The notes: generated from the letters alone by a model not told the origin. A DNA stretch of 43,108 bases from Terribacillus halophilus (GCF_900162685.1 NZ_LT727828.1:2090145-2133252); one strand, 5' to 3'; numbered from the stretch's first letter, positions 1 to 10,036 are shown. Numbers and translations are program-made.

Positions 1-1004
1 GCGAGCACCGCTGTTCCTCCGATAACATACACACTGAATATCCTTGTAATCGCCAGTACGCCGATGTTCTCTCCGTATGTTGTATTTGGCGGACCTCCAA
101 GCATAGAAGCAATTATGGTCGCTACACCATCTCCAGTGATGGATTTGTCCAGTCCAGGCTTCACCAGCATGTTTTTATCTACGATTTTGGATAGCGCTAA
201 CTGGTGTCCGATATGCTCCGATACGGTAACAACCGCGATTGGCACCATGGTGAAGAACAGCTGCCAGCTGAACACATCAGCGACATTGTAATCTACAAAT
301 GGAACCGTGAAGTTCGGAACATGGAAGATGCCGCTAAAGAATGCTCCGACGGAATCAGCCGTTACAATTTGGTTCCAGGCTGCTTGCACACCACTTGTAT
401 CAACGATCCCCTGTGTTAAAGCGAAAACATATCCACCAACAATTCCAATCAAAACTGGTATCAGACCGAGGAACCCTCGCAGGAAGATAGAAGCTGCTAC
501 TGTGATTGCTAATGTAACAAGTGCTACGATAAAGTATTTGGTGCTGTATTCTCCTGTATCAGGAGCATTCATTGCCATGTCTACTGCAGTCGGTGCCAGC
601 GCCAAACCGATGACGATAATGACAGGTCCGACAACGATCGGCGGCAGCAACCGGATGATACCTTTCATACCGCCAAGTCGGATGGCAATTGCAATAACAC
701 CGTAAGACAGACCCGCGAAAAAGCTGCCGATCATGGCACCACCGATACCAGAAGCATCAATTGCCTGTGTGATAGGGTAAATGAAAGCAAAACTGGATCC
801 AAGATAAGCTGGTACGGATCCTCTTGTTATAAGGATGAACGCCAGTGTTCCGACCCCGCTGGATACAAGTGCGACAGCCGGATCAAGGCCTGTCAGCGCT
901 GGCACAAGAATTGTCGAGCCAAACATTGCGAATAAGTGCTGTAAACTAAATATTATCCATTGGTGCCATTTTGGTATGTCGTGTATTGCTAGTGCTGGTT
1001 TCAT
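1..1004 (-). CDS. pyrP: Uracil permease, UraA/PyrP family (3' end cut by window edge)
   Basis: Proton-coupled uracil uptake permease of the nucleobase:cation symporter-2 family in the cytoplasmic membrane. I translated the minus strand from an ATG at 1004: the protein starts MKPALAIHDIPKWHQW and continues LQHLFAMFGSTILVPALTG, then YLGSSFAFIYPI and PPIVVGPVIIVIGLALAP, which are recognisable UraA/PyrP segments in a series of hydrophobic helices. About 334 codons are present and no stop is reached, so the C-terminus lies outside the window. A GGAGAG ribosome binding site lies just upstream. It follows pyrR, separated by a PyrR-responsive attenuator, as in the B. subtilis pyr operon; further pyr genes probably continue beyond the left edge. 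Confidence 0.93.
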   Translation of the reverse strand, partial: MKPALAIHDIPKWHQWIIFSLQHLFAMFGSTILVPALTGLDPAVALVSSGVGTLAFILITRGSVPAYLGSSFAFIYPITQAIDASGIGGAMIGSFFAGLSYGVIAIAIRLGGMKGIIRLLPPIVVGPVIIVIGLALAPTAVDMAMNAPDTGEYSTKYFIVALVTLAITVAASIFLRGFLGLIPVLIGIVGGYVFALTQGIVDTSGVQAAWNQIVTADSVGAFFSGIFHVPNFTVPFVDYNVADVFSWQLFFTMVPIAVVTVSEHIGHQLALSKIVDKNMLVKPGLDKSITGDGVATIIASMLGGPPNTTYGENIGVLAITRIFSVYVIGGTAVL

Positions 1005-1028
1005 CTGTGTCTCTCCTCTTTTGGGCTA

Positions 1029-1140
1029 TAAAAAAAGCCTCTTTGCGATGTCGGTCGCAAAGAGGCACACGTCTGCCACTAGTCGTGACGACGTTGTTGC
1101 TTGCGACCTTGTAAGCCTCTCTGGACTTCCATTAAAGGTC
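1029..1140 (-). promoter_or_regulatory. PyrR-binding attenuator between pyrR and pyrP
   Basis: Read on the minus strand, the leader carries the PyrR anti-antiterminator core AGTCCAGAGAGGCT (1127-1114) in the loop of a hairpin closed by 1135-1140 with 1105-1110. It is followed by a strong terminator, a 12-bp stem (1055-1066 with 1037-1048) and a T-run (1036-1029). Established mechanism: PyrR with UMP binds the loop and favours termination, lowering pyrP expression when pyrimidines are plentiful. Confidence 0.92.
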
Positions 1141-1144
1141 CTAT

Positions 1145-1708
<564 letters not shown>

Positions 1709-1713
1709 CTATG

Positions 1714-1815
1714 AAAAAACCCCTTATCACCATGAGGTAATAAGGGGCATGGATACACACTTGTATCCCGTTCATTTCCGCTTCCTTATCAGCCTCTCTG
1801 GACTGTCTTAAAGGT
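1714..1815 (-). promoter_or_regulatory. PyrR-binding attenuator in the pyrR leader
   Basis: On the minus strand the conserved PyrR loop AGTCCAGAGAGGCT is at 1804-1791, flanked by pairing AAGG/CCTT arms. A terminator follows with arms 1740-1747 and 1720-1727 and a T-run down to 1714. This is the promoter-proximal attenuator of the pyr operon and makes PyrR autoregulatory. Confidence 0.92.
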
Positions 1816-1833
1816 TCTTATTCAACTGTAATT

Positions 1834-1862
1834 AGTATCGCATAGGGTTGCATTACTGTCAA
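1834..1862 (-). promoter_or_regulatory. Sigma-A promoter of the pyr operon
   Basis: The minus strand reads TTGACA (1862-1857), a 17-bp spacer, then GATACT (1839-1834). The -35 hexamer overlaps the rluD stop codon, so the pyr promoter is embedded in the end of the upstream gene. Transcription would begin near 1827, just ahead of the PyrR attenuator. Confidence 0.75.
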
Positions 1863-2770
1863 GTGTTCAGTTTTAACTTGTCCAATTCCGCTTGAAACAC
1901 TTCTGGTACAGGAGCTTCAAAACGCATCCATTCTCCTGTAATTGGATGATGAAGGCCGAGTACAGCTGCATGAAGCGCCTGTCCGCCAATGTCGAGTGTA
2001 CGGCGCGGACCATATTTCGGATCTCCTGCCAGCGGATAGCTAATATACTGCATATGGACACGTATTTGGTGTGTTCTGCCTGTTTCCAGCTTGCATTCAA
2101 TGTAAGTAAAATCTTCGAAGCGCTCTAACACCTCAAAGTGTGTTACTGCTGGTTTCCCATTTTCTACAACAGCCATTTTCTGACGATCATTCGGGTCACG
2201 TCCGATTGGTGCTTCAATCGTGCCATATTCATGGTCGATTACACCATGAACAATTGCACGGTATTTACGTTCAATATCGTGATCCTTGAGCATATCCGTT
2301 AATTTCTGATGTGCTTTGTCATGTTTGGCGACAACTAACAGACCACTCGTATCTTTATCGATACGGTGAACAATCCCCGGACGAAACGTGCCATTGATAC
2401 CGGAAAGATCTTTAAGATGATATAACAATGCATGTACCATTGTACCAGACTGGTGTCCGTTGGATGGATGAACCACCATTCCTCTTGGCTTGTTTACGAC
2501 TGCAATATCTGCATCTTCGTAAACAATTTCAAGCGGGATATTCTCCGCTTTGATTTCCATTTCCTCGGGCTCTGGAATCGTCCATGCAATTTCGTCGCCT
2601 TCTTGTACGGTATACTTATTTTTTACTGTCGTGCCATTCACTGTCACAAGATCTTCTTTAATCCAGCTTTGTGCTTGGCTCCGGGAAACATCTTCCTGGA
2701 TATCTGACAGCAGTTTATCGATGCGCAGACCCGCTTGCTCGGCTGCAACTGTATGTTCAAACTGACTCAT
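1859..2770 (-). CDS. ylyB: RluD-family 23S rRNA pseudouridine synthase (YlyB)
   Basis: Converts specific uridines of 23S rRNA to pseudouridine in the cytoplasm. The 303-residue protein has an N-terminal S4 RNA-binding domain (about residues 15-60) and the RluA/RluD catalytic signature HRIDKDTSG at residues 135-143, in which the Asp after HRI (D138) is the expected nucleophile. The family motif VVNKPRGMVVHPS is at about 91-103. The start ATG overlaps the lspA stop in an ATGA arrangement, indicating translational coupling. The lspA-ylyB-pyrR order matches B. subtilis. Which uridines are modified cannot be read from the sequence. Confidence 0.95.
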   Translation of the reverse strand: MSQFEHTVAAEQAGLRIDKLLSDIQEDVSRSQAQSWIKEDLVTVNGTTVKNKYTVQEGDEIAWTIPEPEEMEIKAENIPLEIVYEDADIAVVNKPRGMVVHPSNGHQSGTMVHALLYHLKDLSGINGTFRPGIVHRIDKDTSGLLVVAKHDKAHQKLTDMLKDHDIERKYRAIVHGVIDHEYGTIEAPIGRDPNDRQKMAVVENGKPAVTHFEVLERFEDFTYIECKLETGRTHQIRVHMQYISYPLAGDPKYGPRRTLDIGGQALHAAVLGLHHPITGEWMRFEAPVPEVFQAELDKLKLNT

Positions 2771-3231
2771 GTTTCTTTTCTCCCTTTCTTTCGCTCATCA
2801 AGCAGCATTGCGATGATGATGAGGATAACGCCGACAACCAGACAGGAATCTGCCACGTTAAATATCGGATAATGATAATCGCCAAACCTCGTATCCACAA
2901 AATCGACGACTTCTTTACGGAACAAACGATCGATGAAGTTTCCGACCGCTCCTCCTAGTACTAGCGCAAGTGCTGTGCCCATCAACTTGCTTTCTTTGCT
3001 ATATTTCACAATATAGTAACTGACTATAACAATAACAATCGCTGTGACTAAATAAAAGAACCAAAAATGCCCTTCCAAGATTCCCCAAGCTGCTCCCCGG
3101 TTACGGTGAGAAGACAAGTAGAAGAAATTGTCGATGACTGGAATTGACTCTCCTTCTGTCATATTCTTCACAACAGCTAATTTCGTTAATTGGTCAATAA
3201 TGACTGCGATGATCGCGATGATAAAATACAT
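2767..3231 (-). CDS. lspA: Signal peptidase II (prolipoprotein signal peptidase)
   Basis: Membrane aspartyl protease that removes the signal peptide from diacylglyceryl prolipoproteins. The ATG at 3231 gives 154 residues beginning MYFIIAIIAVIIDQLTKL, the typical family start; a longer in-frame extension to 3291 has no family support. A GGGGG ribosome binding site lies at 3244-3248. Four hydrophobic segments are visible, and the two catalytic aspartates sit in GNFIDR (D101) and FNVADS (D128). In B. subtilis ylyA lies between ileS and lspA; here only about 116 bases separate them and ylyA is absent. The stop overlaps the start of ylyB. Confidence 0.95.
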   Translation of the reverse strand: MYFIIAIIAVIIDQLTKLAVVKNMTEGESIPVIDNFFYLSSHRNRGAAWGILEGHFWFFYLVTAIVIVIVSYYIVKYSKESKLMGTALALVLGGAVGNFIDRLFRKEVVDFVDTRFGDYHYPIFNVADSCLVVGVILIIIAMLLDERKKGRKET

Positions 3232-3304
3232 GGACTCTATTTTCCCCCGTTCAATACAATCTATCTTGCATTTTACCATAATTACACACAAAAAGATTGT
3301 ATAG

Positions 3305-3341
3305 ATAAAAAAGAAAGCTCCGCCTTACTGGCGAAGCTTTC
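3305..3341 (-). terminator. Intrinsic terminator of ileS
   Basis: An 11-bp stem (3330-3340 with 3314-3324, one mismatch) with a short loop is followed on the minus strand by a T-rich tract. It lies directly after the ileS stop codon and separates ileS from the lspA unit. Confidence 0.85.
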
Positions 3342-3347
3342 TCTCCT

Positions 3348-6101
3348 TTACGCCTGATAATGAGCTTCTACAACGCTCGCACAGCGGGAGCATAAATCCG
3401 GATGCGACGCATCTTCGCCGACCGTTTCAGATGCAACCCAGCAGCGTTCACATCGTTTTGCTGGGTGTTTTTCCACACATACAGCAACATGTTCATAATT
3501 AGCAGCTTCTGGATCAGCATCCACTACATTTGCTTCAGATACGATAAGCAGCTGATGCAAGTTATCGATGCTCTGAAGCAGCTGTTTTGTTGCTTCATCT
3601 TTCGCAGCAATTGTCAACTTGGATTCAAGCGATTTACCGATTACTTTCTCACTGCGCGCGATTTCCAAAGCTTTCAAGACATCATCACGGATTTCCATGA
3701 AATGATCCCATTTTGTCAGCAGGTCATCGTGATCTGCAATAGACAGCTCTTCTGGGAAGTCAGTCAGCTGTACATAGTCAGCTTTCTCGCCGGGGATATA
3801 GCTCCATGCTTCTTCTGCAGTATGCGCAATGATCGGTGACAGCATCTGTACGAGCGCTTTGATGATCTCATAATACGCTGTTTGGATGCTGCGGCGAGCT
3901 GGATGATCAGCAGATTCGATATAAAGAATATCTTTCCCGAAGTCCAAGTAGAACGAGCTTAGCTCTACAGAACAGAAGCTTAAGATAGCCGAATACACAT
4001 CAGCGAATTCGTATTTGTCATAGCTTTCACGCACACGCTTGATCAAATCAGAAAGCTTCACAAGCATATAACGGTCTACATCTTTCATGTCAGCAAATGC
4101 AACACTGTCCTTCGCCGGCTCAAAGTCATGTAAGTTGGCTAACAGGAAGCGGAATGTGTTACGGATTTTGCGGTATCCTTCAGAAGTTTGCTTAATGATT
4201 TCATCCGAGATACGAACATCGGATTGATAATCGACGGAAGCAACCCACAGACGAAGAATATCGGCACCGTACTGCTTCATGATTTTAGACGGTACAACAA
4301 TATTACCTAGTGATTTACTCATCTTCTTCCCTTTACCATCAAGCGCGAAGCCATGGCTTAAAACTGCTTTGTAAGGCGCTTTGCCTGTTACAGCAACAGC
4401 AGTTGTCAAAGAAGAGTTGAACCAGCCGCGGTATTGGTCAGAGCCTTCCAGGTATAAGTCAGCTGGACGCTGTAATTCCGGACGATTTACAAGCACACCT
4501 TGGTGAGAGGAGCCGGAATCAAACCAAACATCCATGATATCTGTTTCTTTTGTGAAGATACCATTCGGGCTATGTTCGGAAGTAAAGCCTTCTGGAAGCA
4601 ATTCTTTCGCTTCTCTTTCAAACCAGATGTTCGATCCGTGCTCTAGGAACAAATCAGACACATGCTGGATTGTTTCTTCTGTGATGATTGGTTCACCATC
4701 TTCTCCGTAAAAGACCGGGATTGGTACACCCCAGGCACGCTGACGAGAAATACACCAGTCTTCGCGGTCACGGAACATATTGTAAAGACGTGTTTCGCCC
4801 CATTTCGGAAACCATTCCACTTCCTTAATTTGTTCGATAATCTGATCGCGGAATGCTTTAATAGAAGCAAACCATTGTGCAGTCGCACGATAGATAACCG
4901 GTTTTTTCGTACGCCAGTCATGCGGATAAGAATGTGTAAAGAATTCTAGCTTTAGTAAAGCACCTTTTTCTTCAAGAAGTTCGGTGATTTCTTTATTTGC
5001 TTTATCATAGAATACACCTTCAAAACCAGGAGCTTCTTTTGTGAAGACACCTTTATCATCCAATGGGCTGATAACAGGCAGCTTGTATTTTTGACTAGCG
5101 AAGAAATCTTCTTCCCCGTGTCCAGGCGCTGTATGTACACAGCCTGTACCGCTGTCTGTTGTCACGTGCTCACCAAGGATGATAAGGGATTCTCTGTCAT
5201 AAAACGGATGCTGTGCTGTAACGTATTCCGCTTCTTTTCCAGTGAAAGTTTTCACTACTTCTGGATTTTCCCATTCAAGTGTTTCTGTTACGCTGCTTAA
5301 CAAGTCTTCTGCTACGACAAATTTTTCGCCGCCAACTTTAGCGACCACATAAGTTACTTCCGGGTGAAGGGAAATCGCTACGTTAGAAGGTAATGTCCAA
5401 GGCGTTGTTGTCCAGATGATGAATTTCTCATCTCCTTCAAACAAGTCTTTGCCATCTTTCACTTGGAAAGCAACATAAATGGATGCAGAACGTTTATCTT
5501 GATATTCGATTTCTGCTTCTGCCAATGCAGATTCAGAAGATGGAGACCAATAAACCGGCTTCATACCCTTGTAGATGAAACCTTTTTCAGCCATTTCACC
5601 GAAAACTTTAATTTGGGCTGCTTCATAATCTTTTGTCAGCGTGATGTATGGATTATCCCAATCACCGCGTACACCAAGCTGTTTGAACTGGCTGCGCTGA
5701 TTATCAATTTGCTGCATCGCATACTCTGCACATAGACGGCGGAATTCTGCAACCGTCATTTTCTTACGGTCAACCTTCTTCTTCGTAAGCGCCTGCTCAA
5801 TCGGCAAGCCGTGTGTATCCCAGCCTGGAACATATGGGGCATGGAAGCCAGACATGGATTTATAACGGACGATAAAGTCCTTCAGTACTTTATTTAGTGC
5901 ATGACCCATGTGTAAATCACCATTTGCATACGGAGGTCCATCATGCAAGACGAAAAGCGGTCGTCCTTCGGTTCTTTCTTGTACTTTTTTGTAGATATTT
6001 TGTTCTTCCCATTCCTGCTGCATTTTTGGTTCTTTGTTTGGCAAGTTGCCGCGCATTGGGAATGCCGTGGACGGCATCAGCAGTGTGTCTTTGTAATCCA
6101 A
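3348..6101 (-). CDS. ileS: Isoleucyl-tRNA synthetase
   Basis: Class I aminoacyl-tRNA synthetase that charges tRNA-Ile and edits misactivated valine. At 917 residues it matches the usual bacterial-type IleRS. The HIGH motif appears as GDLHMGH near residue 64, the editing-domain segment [11 protein letters not shown] near 230, and KMSKS within [10 protein letters not shown] in the C-terminal half. The C-terminus has a zinc finger, CERC followed by CSRC. The start [10 protein letters not shown] fits the Bacillus protein. The gene is monocistronic, with its own sigma-A promoter, a T-box leader that reads tRNA-Ile charging, and a terminator directly downstream. Confidence 0.98.
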   Translation of the reverse strand: MDYKDTLLMPSTAFPMRGNLPNKEPKMQQEWEEQNIYKKVQERTEGRPLFVLHDGPPYANGDLHMGHALNKVLKDFIVRYKSMSGFHAPYVPGWDTHGLPIEQALTKKKVDRKKMTVAEFRRLCAEYAMQQIDNQRSQFKQLGVRGDWDNPYITLTKDYEAAQIKVFGEMAEKGFIYKGMKPVYWSPSSESALAEAEIEYQDKRSASIYVAFQVKDGKDLFEGDEKFIIWTTTPWTLPSNVAISLHPEVTYVVAKVGGEKFVVAEDLLSSVTETLEWENPEVVKTFTGKEAEYVTAQHPFYDRESLIILGEHVTTDSGTGCVHTAPGHGEEDFFASQKYKLPVISPLDDKGVFTKEAPGFEGVFYDKANKEITELLEEKGALLKLEFFTHSYPHDWRTKKPVIYRATAQWFASIKAFRDQIIEQIKEVEWFPKWGETRLYNMFRDREDWCISRQRAWGVPIPVFYGEDGEPIITEETIQHVSDLFLEHGSNIWFEREAKELLPEGFTSEHSPNGIFTKETDIMDVWFDSGSSHQGVLVNRPELQRPADLYLEGSDQYRGWFNSSLTTAVAVTGKAPYKAVLSHGFALDGKGKKMSKSLGNIVVPSKIMKQYGADILRLWVASVDYQSDVRISDEIIKQTSEGYRKIRNTFRFLLANLHDFEPAKDSVAFADMKDVDRYMLVKLSDLIKRVRESYDKYEFADVYSAILSFCSVELSSFYLDFGKDILYIESADHPARRSIQTAYYEIIKALVQMLSPIIAHTAEEAWSYIPGEKADYVQLTDFPEELSIADHDDLLTKWDHFMEIRDDVLKALEIARSEKVIGKSLESKLTIAAKDEATKQLLQSIDNLHQLLIVSEANVVDADPEAANYEHVAVCVEKHPAKRCERCWVASETVGEDASHPDLCSRCASVVEAHYQA

Positions 6102-6144
6102 TGTTCTTCCTCCTTATCATGACCAGATCTTTTCCGGGTAAATA

Positions 6145-6409
6145 AAAAGAGCCCCTCATCATCCCAAAGGGACGAGAGAGACTCGCGGTACCACCCTTAT
6201 AGACAGAAGTATACTTCTATCCACTCGAATTCGTAACGTGAATGAGACGTCCATTTCTACTGCTTGCGGTTCGAATGGAAACTAACGGGTGATGTTCGGA
6301 AGAAATACCGCACCAGGCTCTCACCTTCCCTGGCTCGCTTCAATCGGCATGGACTTCTTACTGTCCCGATCACAGTCTTTATATCTAAGTCATGTTGTTT
6401 GCTAATAAT
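6145..6409 (-). promoter_or_regulatory. T-box leader (tRNA-Ile, specifier AUC) of ileS
   Basis: On the minus strand the leader shows the stem I elements GACAGTAAGAAG and AGCGAGCCAGGG, then GAACATCACC, in which AUC (6293-6291) is in the specifier position and codes for isoleucine. The invariant T-box sequence GGTGGTACCGCG is at 6195-6184, followed by a terminator stem running to a T-run near 6145. Established mechanism: uncharged tRNA-Ile stabilises the antiterminator and allows ileS transcription. The 5' boundary is inferred from the promoter position. Confidence 0.95.
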
Positions 6410-6415
6410 AGTAAG

Positions 6416-6444
6416 ATTATATGTAAGTTTGCGAAAAACGTCAA
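6416..6444 (-). promoter_or_regulatory. Sigma-A promoter of ileS
   Basis: The minus strand reads TTGACG (6444-6439), a 17-bp spacer and a perfect TATAAT (6421-6416). It lies between the divIVA stop and the T-box leader, giving a leader of about 300 nucleotides. Confidence 0.85.
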
Positions 6445-6451
6445 GCGCGTC

Positions 6452-6952
6452 TTATTCAGCCGGCTCTTCTTGCGGCTCATAAGCTACTTCTGTCGCGAAC
6501 AAACCATCCCAGTCATCTGTTTCAATCATCTCTAGCTGCGCTTCAACAAGCATTTTTAAACGAGTACGGAATACTTTTGCCTGTTTCTTCAGCTCTTCTA
6601 CTTCAAGTGCGATTTGACGAGATTTCGACAGTGACTCATTGATAATGCGGTCTGCATTTTTCTCTGCTTCTTTAATGATCAGCTTCGATTCTTTCATCGC
6701 ATTGCCTTTCACTTCTTCTGCTGTTTCTTGGGCTACCAAGATGGACTTGTTTAATGTCGTCTCAATATTATTGAAATGACCAAGACGTTCTTCCAGCGTG
6801 CTTACTCGCTCCTCTAATTCCTTCTTCTCACGGATGATAATTTCGTAATCTTTAATCACCCTGTCAAGGAAGTCGTTTACATCATCTTCATCATAACCGC
6901 GGAATCCGCGGGCGAACTCTTTATTATGAATATCCAAAGGTGTTAATGGCAC
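6452..6952 (-). CDS. divIVA: Cell division initiation protein DivIVA
   Basis: Coiled-coil protein that binds negatively curved membrane at the septum and poles and recruits division-site and chromosome-anchoring proteins. I place the start at GTG 6952, giving MPLTPLDIHNKEF as in the family; an AGGAGG (6966-6961) sits 8 bases upstream. The longer candidate GTG at 6961 overlaps that ribosome binding site and is unlikely. The lipid-binding N-terminal domain includes FRGYDEDDVNDFLDRV, followed by long heptad-rich helices and an acidic tail. The protein has 166 residues, as usual. It lies between ylmH and ileS, as in Bacillus. Confidence 0.96.
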   Translation of the reverse strand: MPLTPLDIHNKEFARGFRGYDEDDVNDFLDRVIKDYEIIIREKKELEERVSTLEERLGHFNNIETTLNKSILVAQETAEEVKGNAMKESKLIIKEAEKNADRIINESLSKSRQIALEVEELKKQAKVFRTRLKMLVEAQLEMIETDDWDGLFATEVAYEPQEEPAE

Positions 6953-6991
6953 AACGGCCACCTCCTATTAATAGATCTATAATTGCTGTTA

Positions 6992-7000
6992 TTCGACAAA
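6992..7000 (-). promoter_or_regulatory. Candidate Spo0A box upstream of divIVA
   Basis: The minus strand reads TTTGTCGAA, a match to the 0A-box consensus, about 10 bases upstream of a poor -10 (TATAGA, 6981-6976). The position would allow Spo0A to influence divIVA at sporulation onset. This is a sequence match only; a 9-base motif in one place could be chance. Confidence 0.35.
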
Positions 7001-7024
7001 GATAGCACAAAAGAGCTGATACTG

Positions 7025-7798
7025 CTACTTTAATTTTTCTAATGTAATACGCTGCTTGTCCTTCTTTGTCGTGCCTTTCACTTCCGTCAGCTTCCCTCTG
7101 CCTTTGCCGCGTAAAGAAATTAGATCTCCTTCGGCTAGCGGGTAACTGCTATCTTCGACTGTTTTAAAATTAACTTTGACAAGGCCTTTCTGGATGCTTA
7201 ATGATGCTTGCTGCCGCGACATTCGATACAGTTCTTTCATCACTGCATCAAGGCGGAGAGAGGAAACAGACGCTTCCATCTGCATCCATTCTGCTTGTTC
7301 TGGCCGAAATCTGGATGCATCAGCAAGCTCCCAGTTTACTTTCGCGCGTTTTACTTCCGTCAAATTGGCCCGTATGTACACTGCAATGTCAGCTGTTGTA
7401 AATAGCTGCATAACACCATCTTGCACGCTAATATCACCCAATTTTCTGCGGTCTATCCCAAGAGACATAAATGCCCCCATCACATCACGATGCTCCAAGG
7501 AAACAAACTTAACTGGGTAAGTCGCTTCCAGCATCACAATATCAAAGTCACTGTTTGCAACAGCATCATAAAGCGGTGCGATGATGCCGCGTTTTCGTTC
7601 TGCCGCATCAGCACCGCCAGAAAAGGCCCACTGCAGCTCAGACTGCCCGCCGAGCAGCTGCCGGAAAATAAGCTGTTCTCTTGGATCAAGAAAATCAGTA
7701 ACACGCGGCTGATAAGTTCGCTCTACTTGTTCCATCCAGGACAGAATCTGGTCAATGAAAGGACGTTCTTCTTCCCGGTAATGCTGGTAAATACTCAC
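7025..7798 (-). CDS. ylmH: S4-domain RNA-binding protein YlmH
   Basis: RNA-binding protein of the YlmH family, implicated in ribosome-associated quality control in Firmicutes. The 257-residue protein has the YlmH N-terminal domain (DPREQLIFRQLL and the AFSGGADAAERKR segment near residues 40-70) and a C-terminal S4 domain around SRQQASLSIQKGLVKVN (about residues 193-210). Translation starts at GTG 7798, preceded by AAGGAG. It lies in the conserved divIVA-ylmH-ylmG-sepF block. The ylm cluster function in division is known by association; this gene's product most likely acts on the ribosome. Confidence 0.93.
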   Translation of the reverse strand: MSIYQHYREEERPFIDQILSWMEQVERTYQPRVTDFLDPREQLIFRQLLGGQSELQWAFSGGADAAERKRGIIAPLYDAVANSDFDIVMLEATYPVKFVSLEHRDVMGAFMSLGIDRRKLGDISVQDGVMQLFTTADIAVYIRANLTEVKRAKVNWELADASRFRPEQAEWMQMEASVSSLRLDAVMKELYRMSRQQASLSIQKGLVKVNFKTVEDSSYPLAEGDLISLRGKGRGKLTEVKGTTKKDKQRITLEKLK

Positions 7799-7816
7799 GC
7801 TGCTGTATACTCCTTA

Positions 7817-8074
7817 TTAGAAGATCATGAAATAAACTGTCGTTACTCCACTTCGCGCCAAATTAAGAACAATCAACGCGATAAGCGGCGATAGATCGAT
7901 CATTCCAAGTGGCGGAATAAACCGACGAAATACGTCTAAATATGGTTCACAAATCCTGCCGAGCATTTCACCAAATGCTGATTGTCTTGCTCCAGGGAAC
8001 CAAGACATCAGAATATAAATGATTAACGCAAAGGAATAGACCGTGAAGGCTGTACTAATTATGTTTAAAAGCAT
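7817..8074 (-). CDS. ylmG: YggT-family membrane protein YlmG
   Basis: Small integral membrane protein of 85 residues with two hydrophobic hairpin segments (about 5-25 and 60-82). Between them is the family core MSWFPGARQS followed by EPYLDVFRRFIPP, the diagnostic YggT motif. An AGAGGTGG ribosome binding site precedes the ATG at 8074. It lies 6 bases after sepF. The family is linked genetically to cell division and chloroplast or nucleoid organisation in other lineages; the molecular role is not established. Confidence 0.93.
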   Translation of the reverse strand: MLLNIISTAFTVYSFALIIYILMSWFPGARQSAFGEMLGRICEPYLDVFRRFIPPLGMIDLSPLIALIVLNLARSGVTTVYFMIF

Positions 8075-8080
8075 CTGCTT

Positions 8081-8530
8081 CTACCACCTCTTATTATACT
8101 CATCCTGTTCCTCTATCATATCGGTTATATTACCAGTAAGTTCGATATTGTCAGGAGCACACAGGAAGGTCTGGCTGCCTAGCTTTTGGATATCCCCGTT
8201 CAGCGCATAAACCGTACCGCTGAGAAAATCCACAATCCGTTTCGCTTGCTGATGGTCAACTCGCTGCAGATTGAGTACAACCGCTTTTCTGTTCACTACA
8301 TGATCAGCAATTTCCTGCGCTTCGTTATATGTCCTCGGTTCGCAAAGGACTACTTTTGAAGACGACTGGACACTCTTCAAACTGACAACGTTTTGGTTGT
8401 GATTTTGATTGCGCTCCCTGCCGTTAGGGTACGGTTCTACTTCATCCGCTTCGTTCGGCTGTTCCTCCACGTACTCATACTCTTCATCATCCACTGTAAA
8501 GAAGTTCCTCATCTTATTTTTGAAACTCAT
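8081..8530 (-). CDS. sepF: Cell division protein SepF
   Basis: FtsZ-associated septum protein that bundles FtsZ filaments and tethers them to the membrane. The 149-residue protein has the N-terminal amphipathic membrane anchor ([11 protein letters not shown]), a variable acidic/Asn-rich linker, and the conserved SepF core from about residue 55 ([19 protein letters not shown], then [19 protein letters not shown] and GTVYALNG). The ATG at 8530 follows a GAGGTG ribosome binding site. It is flanked by ylmE and ylmG as in other Bacillaceae. Confidence 0.96.
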   Translation of the reverse strand: MSFKNKMRNFFTVDDEEYEYVEEQPNEADEVEPYPNGRERNQNHNQNVVSLKSVQSSSKVVLCEPRTYNEAQEIADHVVNRKAVVLNLQRVDHQQAKRIVDFLSGTVYALNGDIQKLGSQTFLCAPDNIELTGNITDMIEEQDEYNKRW

Positions 8531-8543
8531 ATTTTCACCTCGC

Positions 8544-9224
8544 TTATTCGTATGGACCTACAAGGGCCGAGCCGACTCGGATATGAGTGGCTCCTTCTTC
8601 AATTGCTATTTGGTAATCATTGCTCATTCCCATCGACAACAATGTGCAAGGTGCATGCGCCATACCTGCTGCTGCTACTTGATCACGAAGCTCCCTTAAC
8701 CCGCTGAATACCTGGCGAAGCACATCTTCATCCTCTGTATGAGGTGCCATTGTCATTAGTCCTGCGACTTGTATGGCAGGAAATGCTTCCAGCTGCTGGA
8801 TGAAAGAAAGCGTCTCATCAGGTGAAACACCTGCTTTTGTTTCCTCACCGCTCACATTAACCTGTACAAAGCATTTAATTGATTTTTCTGCACGTTTTTG
8901 AATTTCTTTAGCAAGTGATAGTCTGTCAAGCGCATGCAAATAGTCTGCCTGATTAATGACATCTTTCACTTTCCTAGATTGCAAACTGCCAATGAAATGC
9001 CAAACAGCTCTATCTCCAATGGCCGCCTGCTTCTCTAAGAAGCCCTCAATCCGATTTTCACCTAAATCGACAATACCGGCATTGACTGCTTCCTCTGTTC
9101 GTTCAATTGTAACATATTTCGTAACGGCTAGGAGTGTAATATCCTCATAATTCCTGCCTGTTTTAGCTGCTGCTGCTTTTATTTTTTCTTGAATTTGTAC
9201 GAGATTTTCCTGTACTGGGTTCAT
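8544..9224 (-). CDS. ylmE: PLP homeostasis protein YlmE (YggS/PROSC family)
   Basis: Pyridoxal-phosphate-binding protein of alanine-racemase-like fold that helps maintain PLP pools. The 226-residue length is typical. The PLP lysine lies in [11 protein letters not shown] (near residue 36), and the family signatures [23 protein letters not shown] and [27 protein letters not shown] (split here by description, near 190-217) are all present. The start ATG overlaps the pgeF stop in an ATGA arrangement, so the two are translationally coupled. Confidence 0.95.
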   Translation of the reverse strand: MNPVQENLVQIQEKIKAAAAKTGRNYEDITLLAVTKYVTIERTEEAVNAGIVDLGENRIEGFLEKQAAIGDRAVWHFIGSLQSRKVKDVINQADYLHALDRLSLAKEIQKRAEKSIKCFVQVNVSGEETKAGVSPDETLSFIQQLEAFPAIQVAGLMTMAPHTEDEDVLRQVFSGLRELRDQVAAAGMAHAPCTLLSMGMSNDYQIAIEEGATHIRVGSALVGPYE

Positions 9225-10036
9225 AATTGCTCCTCTTTCATTCCGATAAAACCAATCATCCTGCCTGTTTTACCTTGATCTTGCCGATGCGAATAGAATT
9301 CCGGCATTTCATATGTACAAAATGGCGCTGTCTTTATATGTTCATCCTTCACACCAGCGTCCAGCAAGTACAGTCGATTTAGCGCTTGCAAATCCAAATA
9401 ATACTTGTCCGATTCGCCATTCGCTGTGAGTACTTCCTCACGAAACCGCTCCGGAATATGCCGGAAGATGCGATCATCCACTTCGTACTTTTGTTTCGAA
9501 ATACAAGGGCCAATCATTGCTTCTATGTTAGCAGAATCGGTGCCTTGACTGCATAATGCTGCAATCATCTTTCCGGCCATGTCACCGACCGTGCCGCGCC
9601 AGCCAGCATGTGCCATGCCAATCCAGCCAGTATTTGTATCAAAAAAATACAGCGGAACACAGTCTGCAAAAAAAGCTGCCAGAAGCAATCCCGGTTCATT
9701 CGTTATCAGACCATCAACTGACGGTATACTATCTGATAACGATTTGCTTCCCCGACCGGCATCCTCTTTTGGAATAACTGCAATCTCTGTGCCGTGTACT
9801 TGCTCGCCCAGTACCCAATTCGCTAGCGGGAACTGTATTTCGGCTGCAAGGAGCTGACGGTTCTGAATCACATCAGCTTCCTGATCGCCGACATGCAGCC
9901 CCATATTAAAACTAGTAAATGGTGATTTGCTTACACCATTGTTCTTCGTTGTAATACCGCTTACTATCCTATTAGGAGCTGACCAGCCGCCAAGCTCCAT
10001 ATACAATCTTTGTTTATTGGAAGCTGCTTCTCTCAT
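9221..10036 (-). CDS. pgeF: Polyphenol oxidase/purine nucleoside phosphorylase-family protein YlmD (PgeF)
   Basis: Member of the multicopper-like DUF152/YfiH family, annotated as peptidoglycan editing factor or purine nucleoside phosphorylase in different bacteria. The 271-residue protein has the conserved zinc-ligand segments VHGTEIAV, FADCVPLYFFD and GMAHAGWRGTVGDM, plus MIGPCISKQKYEV. The chosen ATG at 10036 has a GAGGAG 12 bases upstream; an internal ATG at 10000 is an alternative. It precedes ylmE with a 4-base overlap. The exact substrate cannot be read from the sequence. Confidence 0.9.
   Translation of the reverse strand: MREAASNKQRLYMELGGWSAPNRIVSGITTKNNGVSKSPFTSFNMGLHVGDQEADVIQNRQLLAAEIQFPLANWVLGEQVHGTEIAVIPKEDAGRGSKSLSDSIPSVDGLITNEPGLLLAAFFADCVPLYFFDTNTGWIGMAHAGWRGTVGDMAGKMIAALCSQGTDSANIEAMIGPCISKQKYEVDDRIFRHIPERFREEVLTANGESDKYYLDLQALNRLYLLDAGVKDEHIKTAPFCTYEMPEFYSHRQDQGKTGRMIGFIGMKEEQL

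Noticed and set aside
3402-3839. 145-residue plus-strand open frame
   Set aside because: Antisense shadow of the ileS C-terminal region, Phe/Cys-rich and unlike any family.
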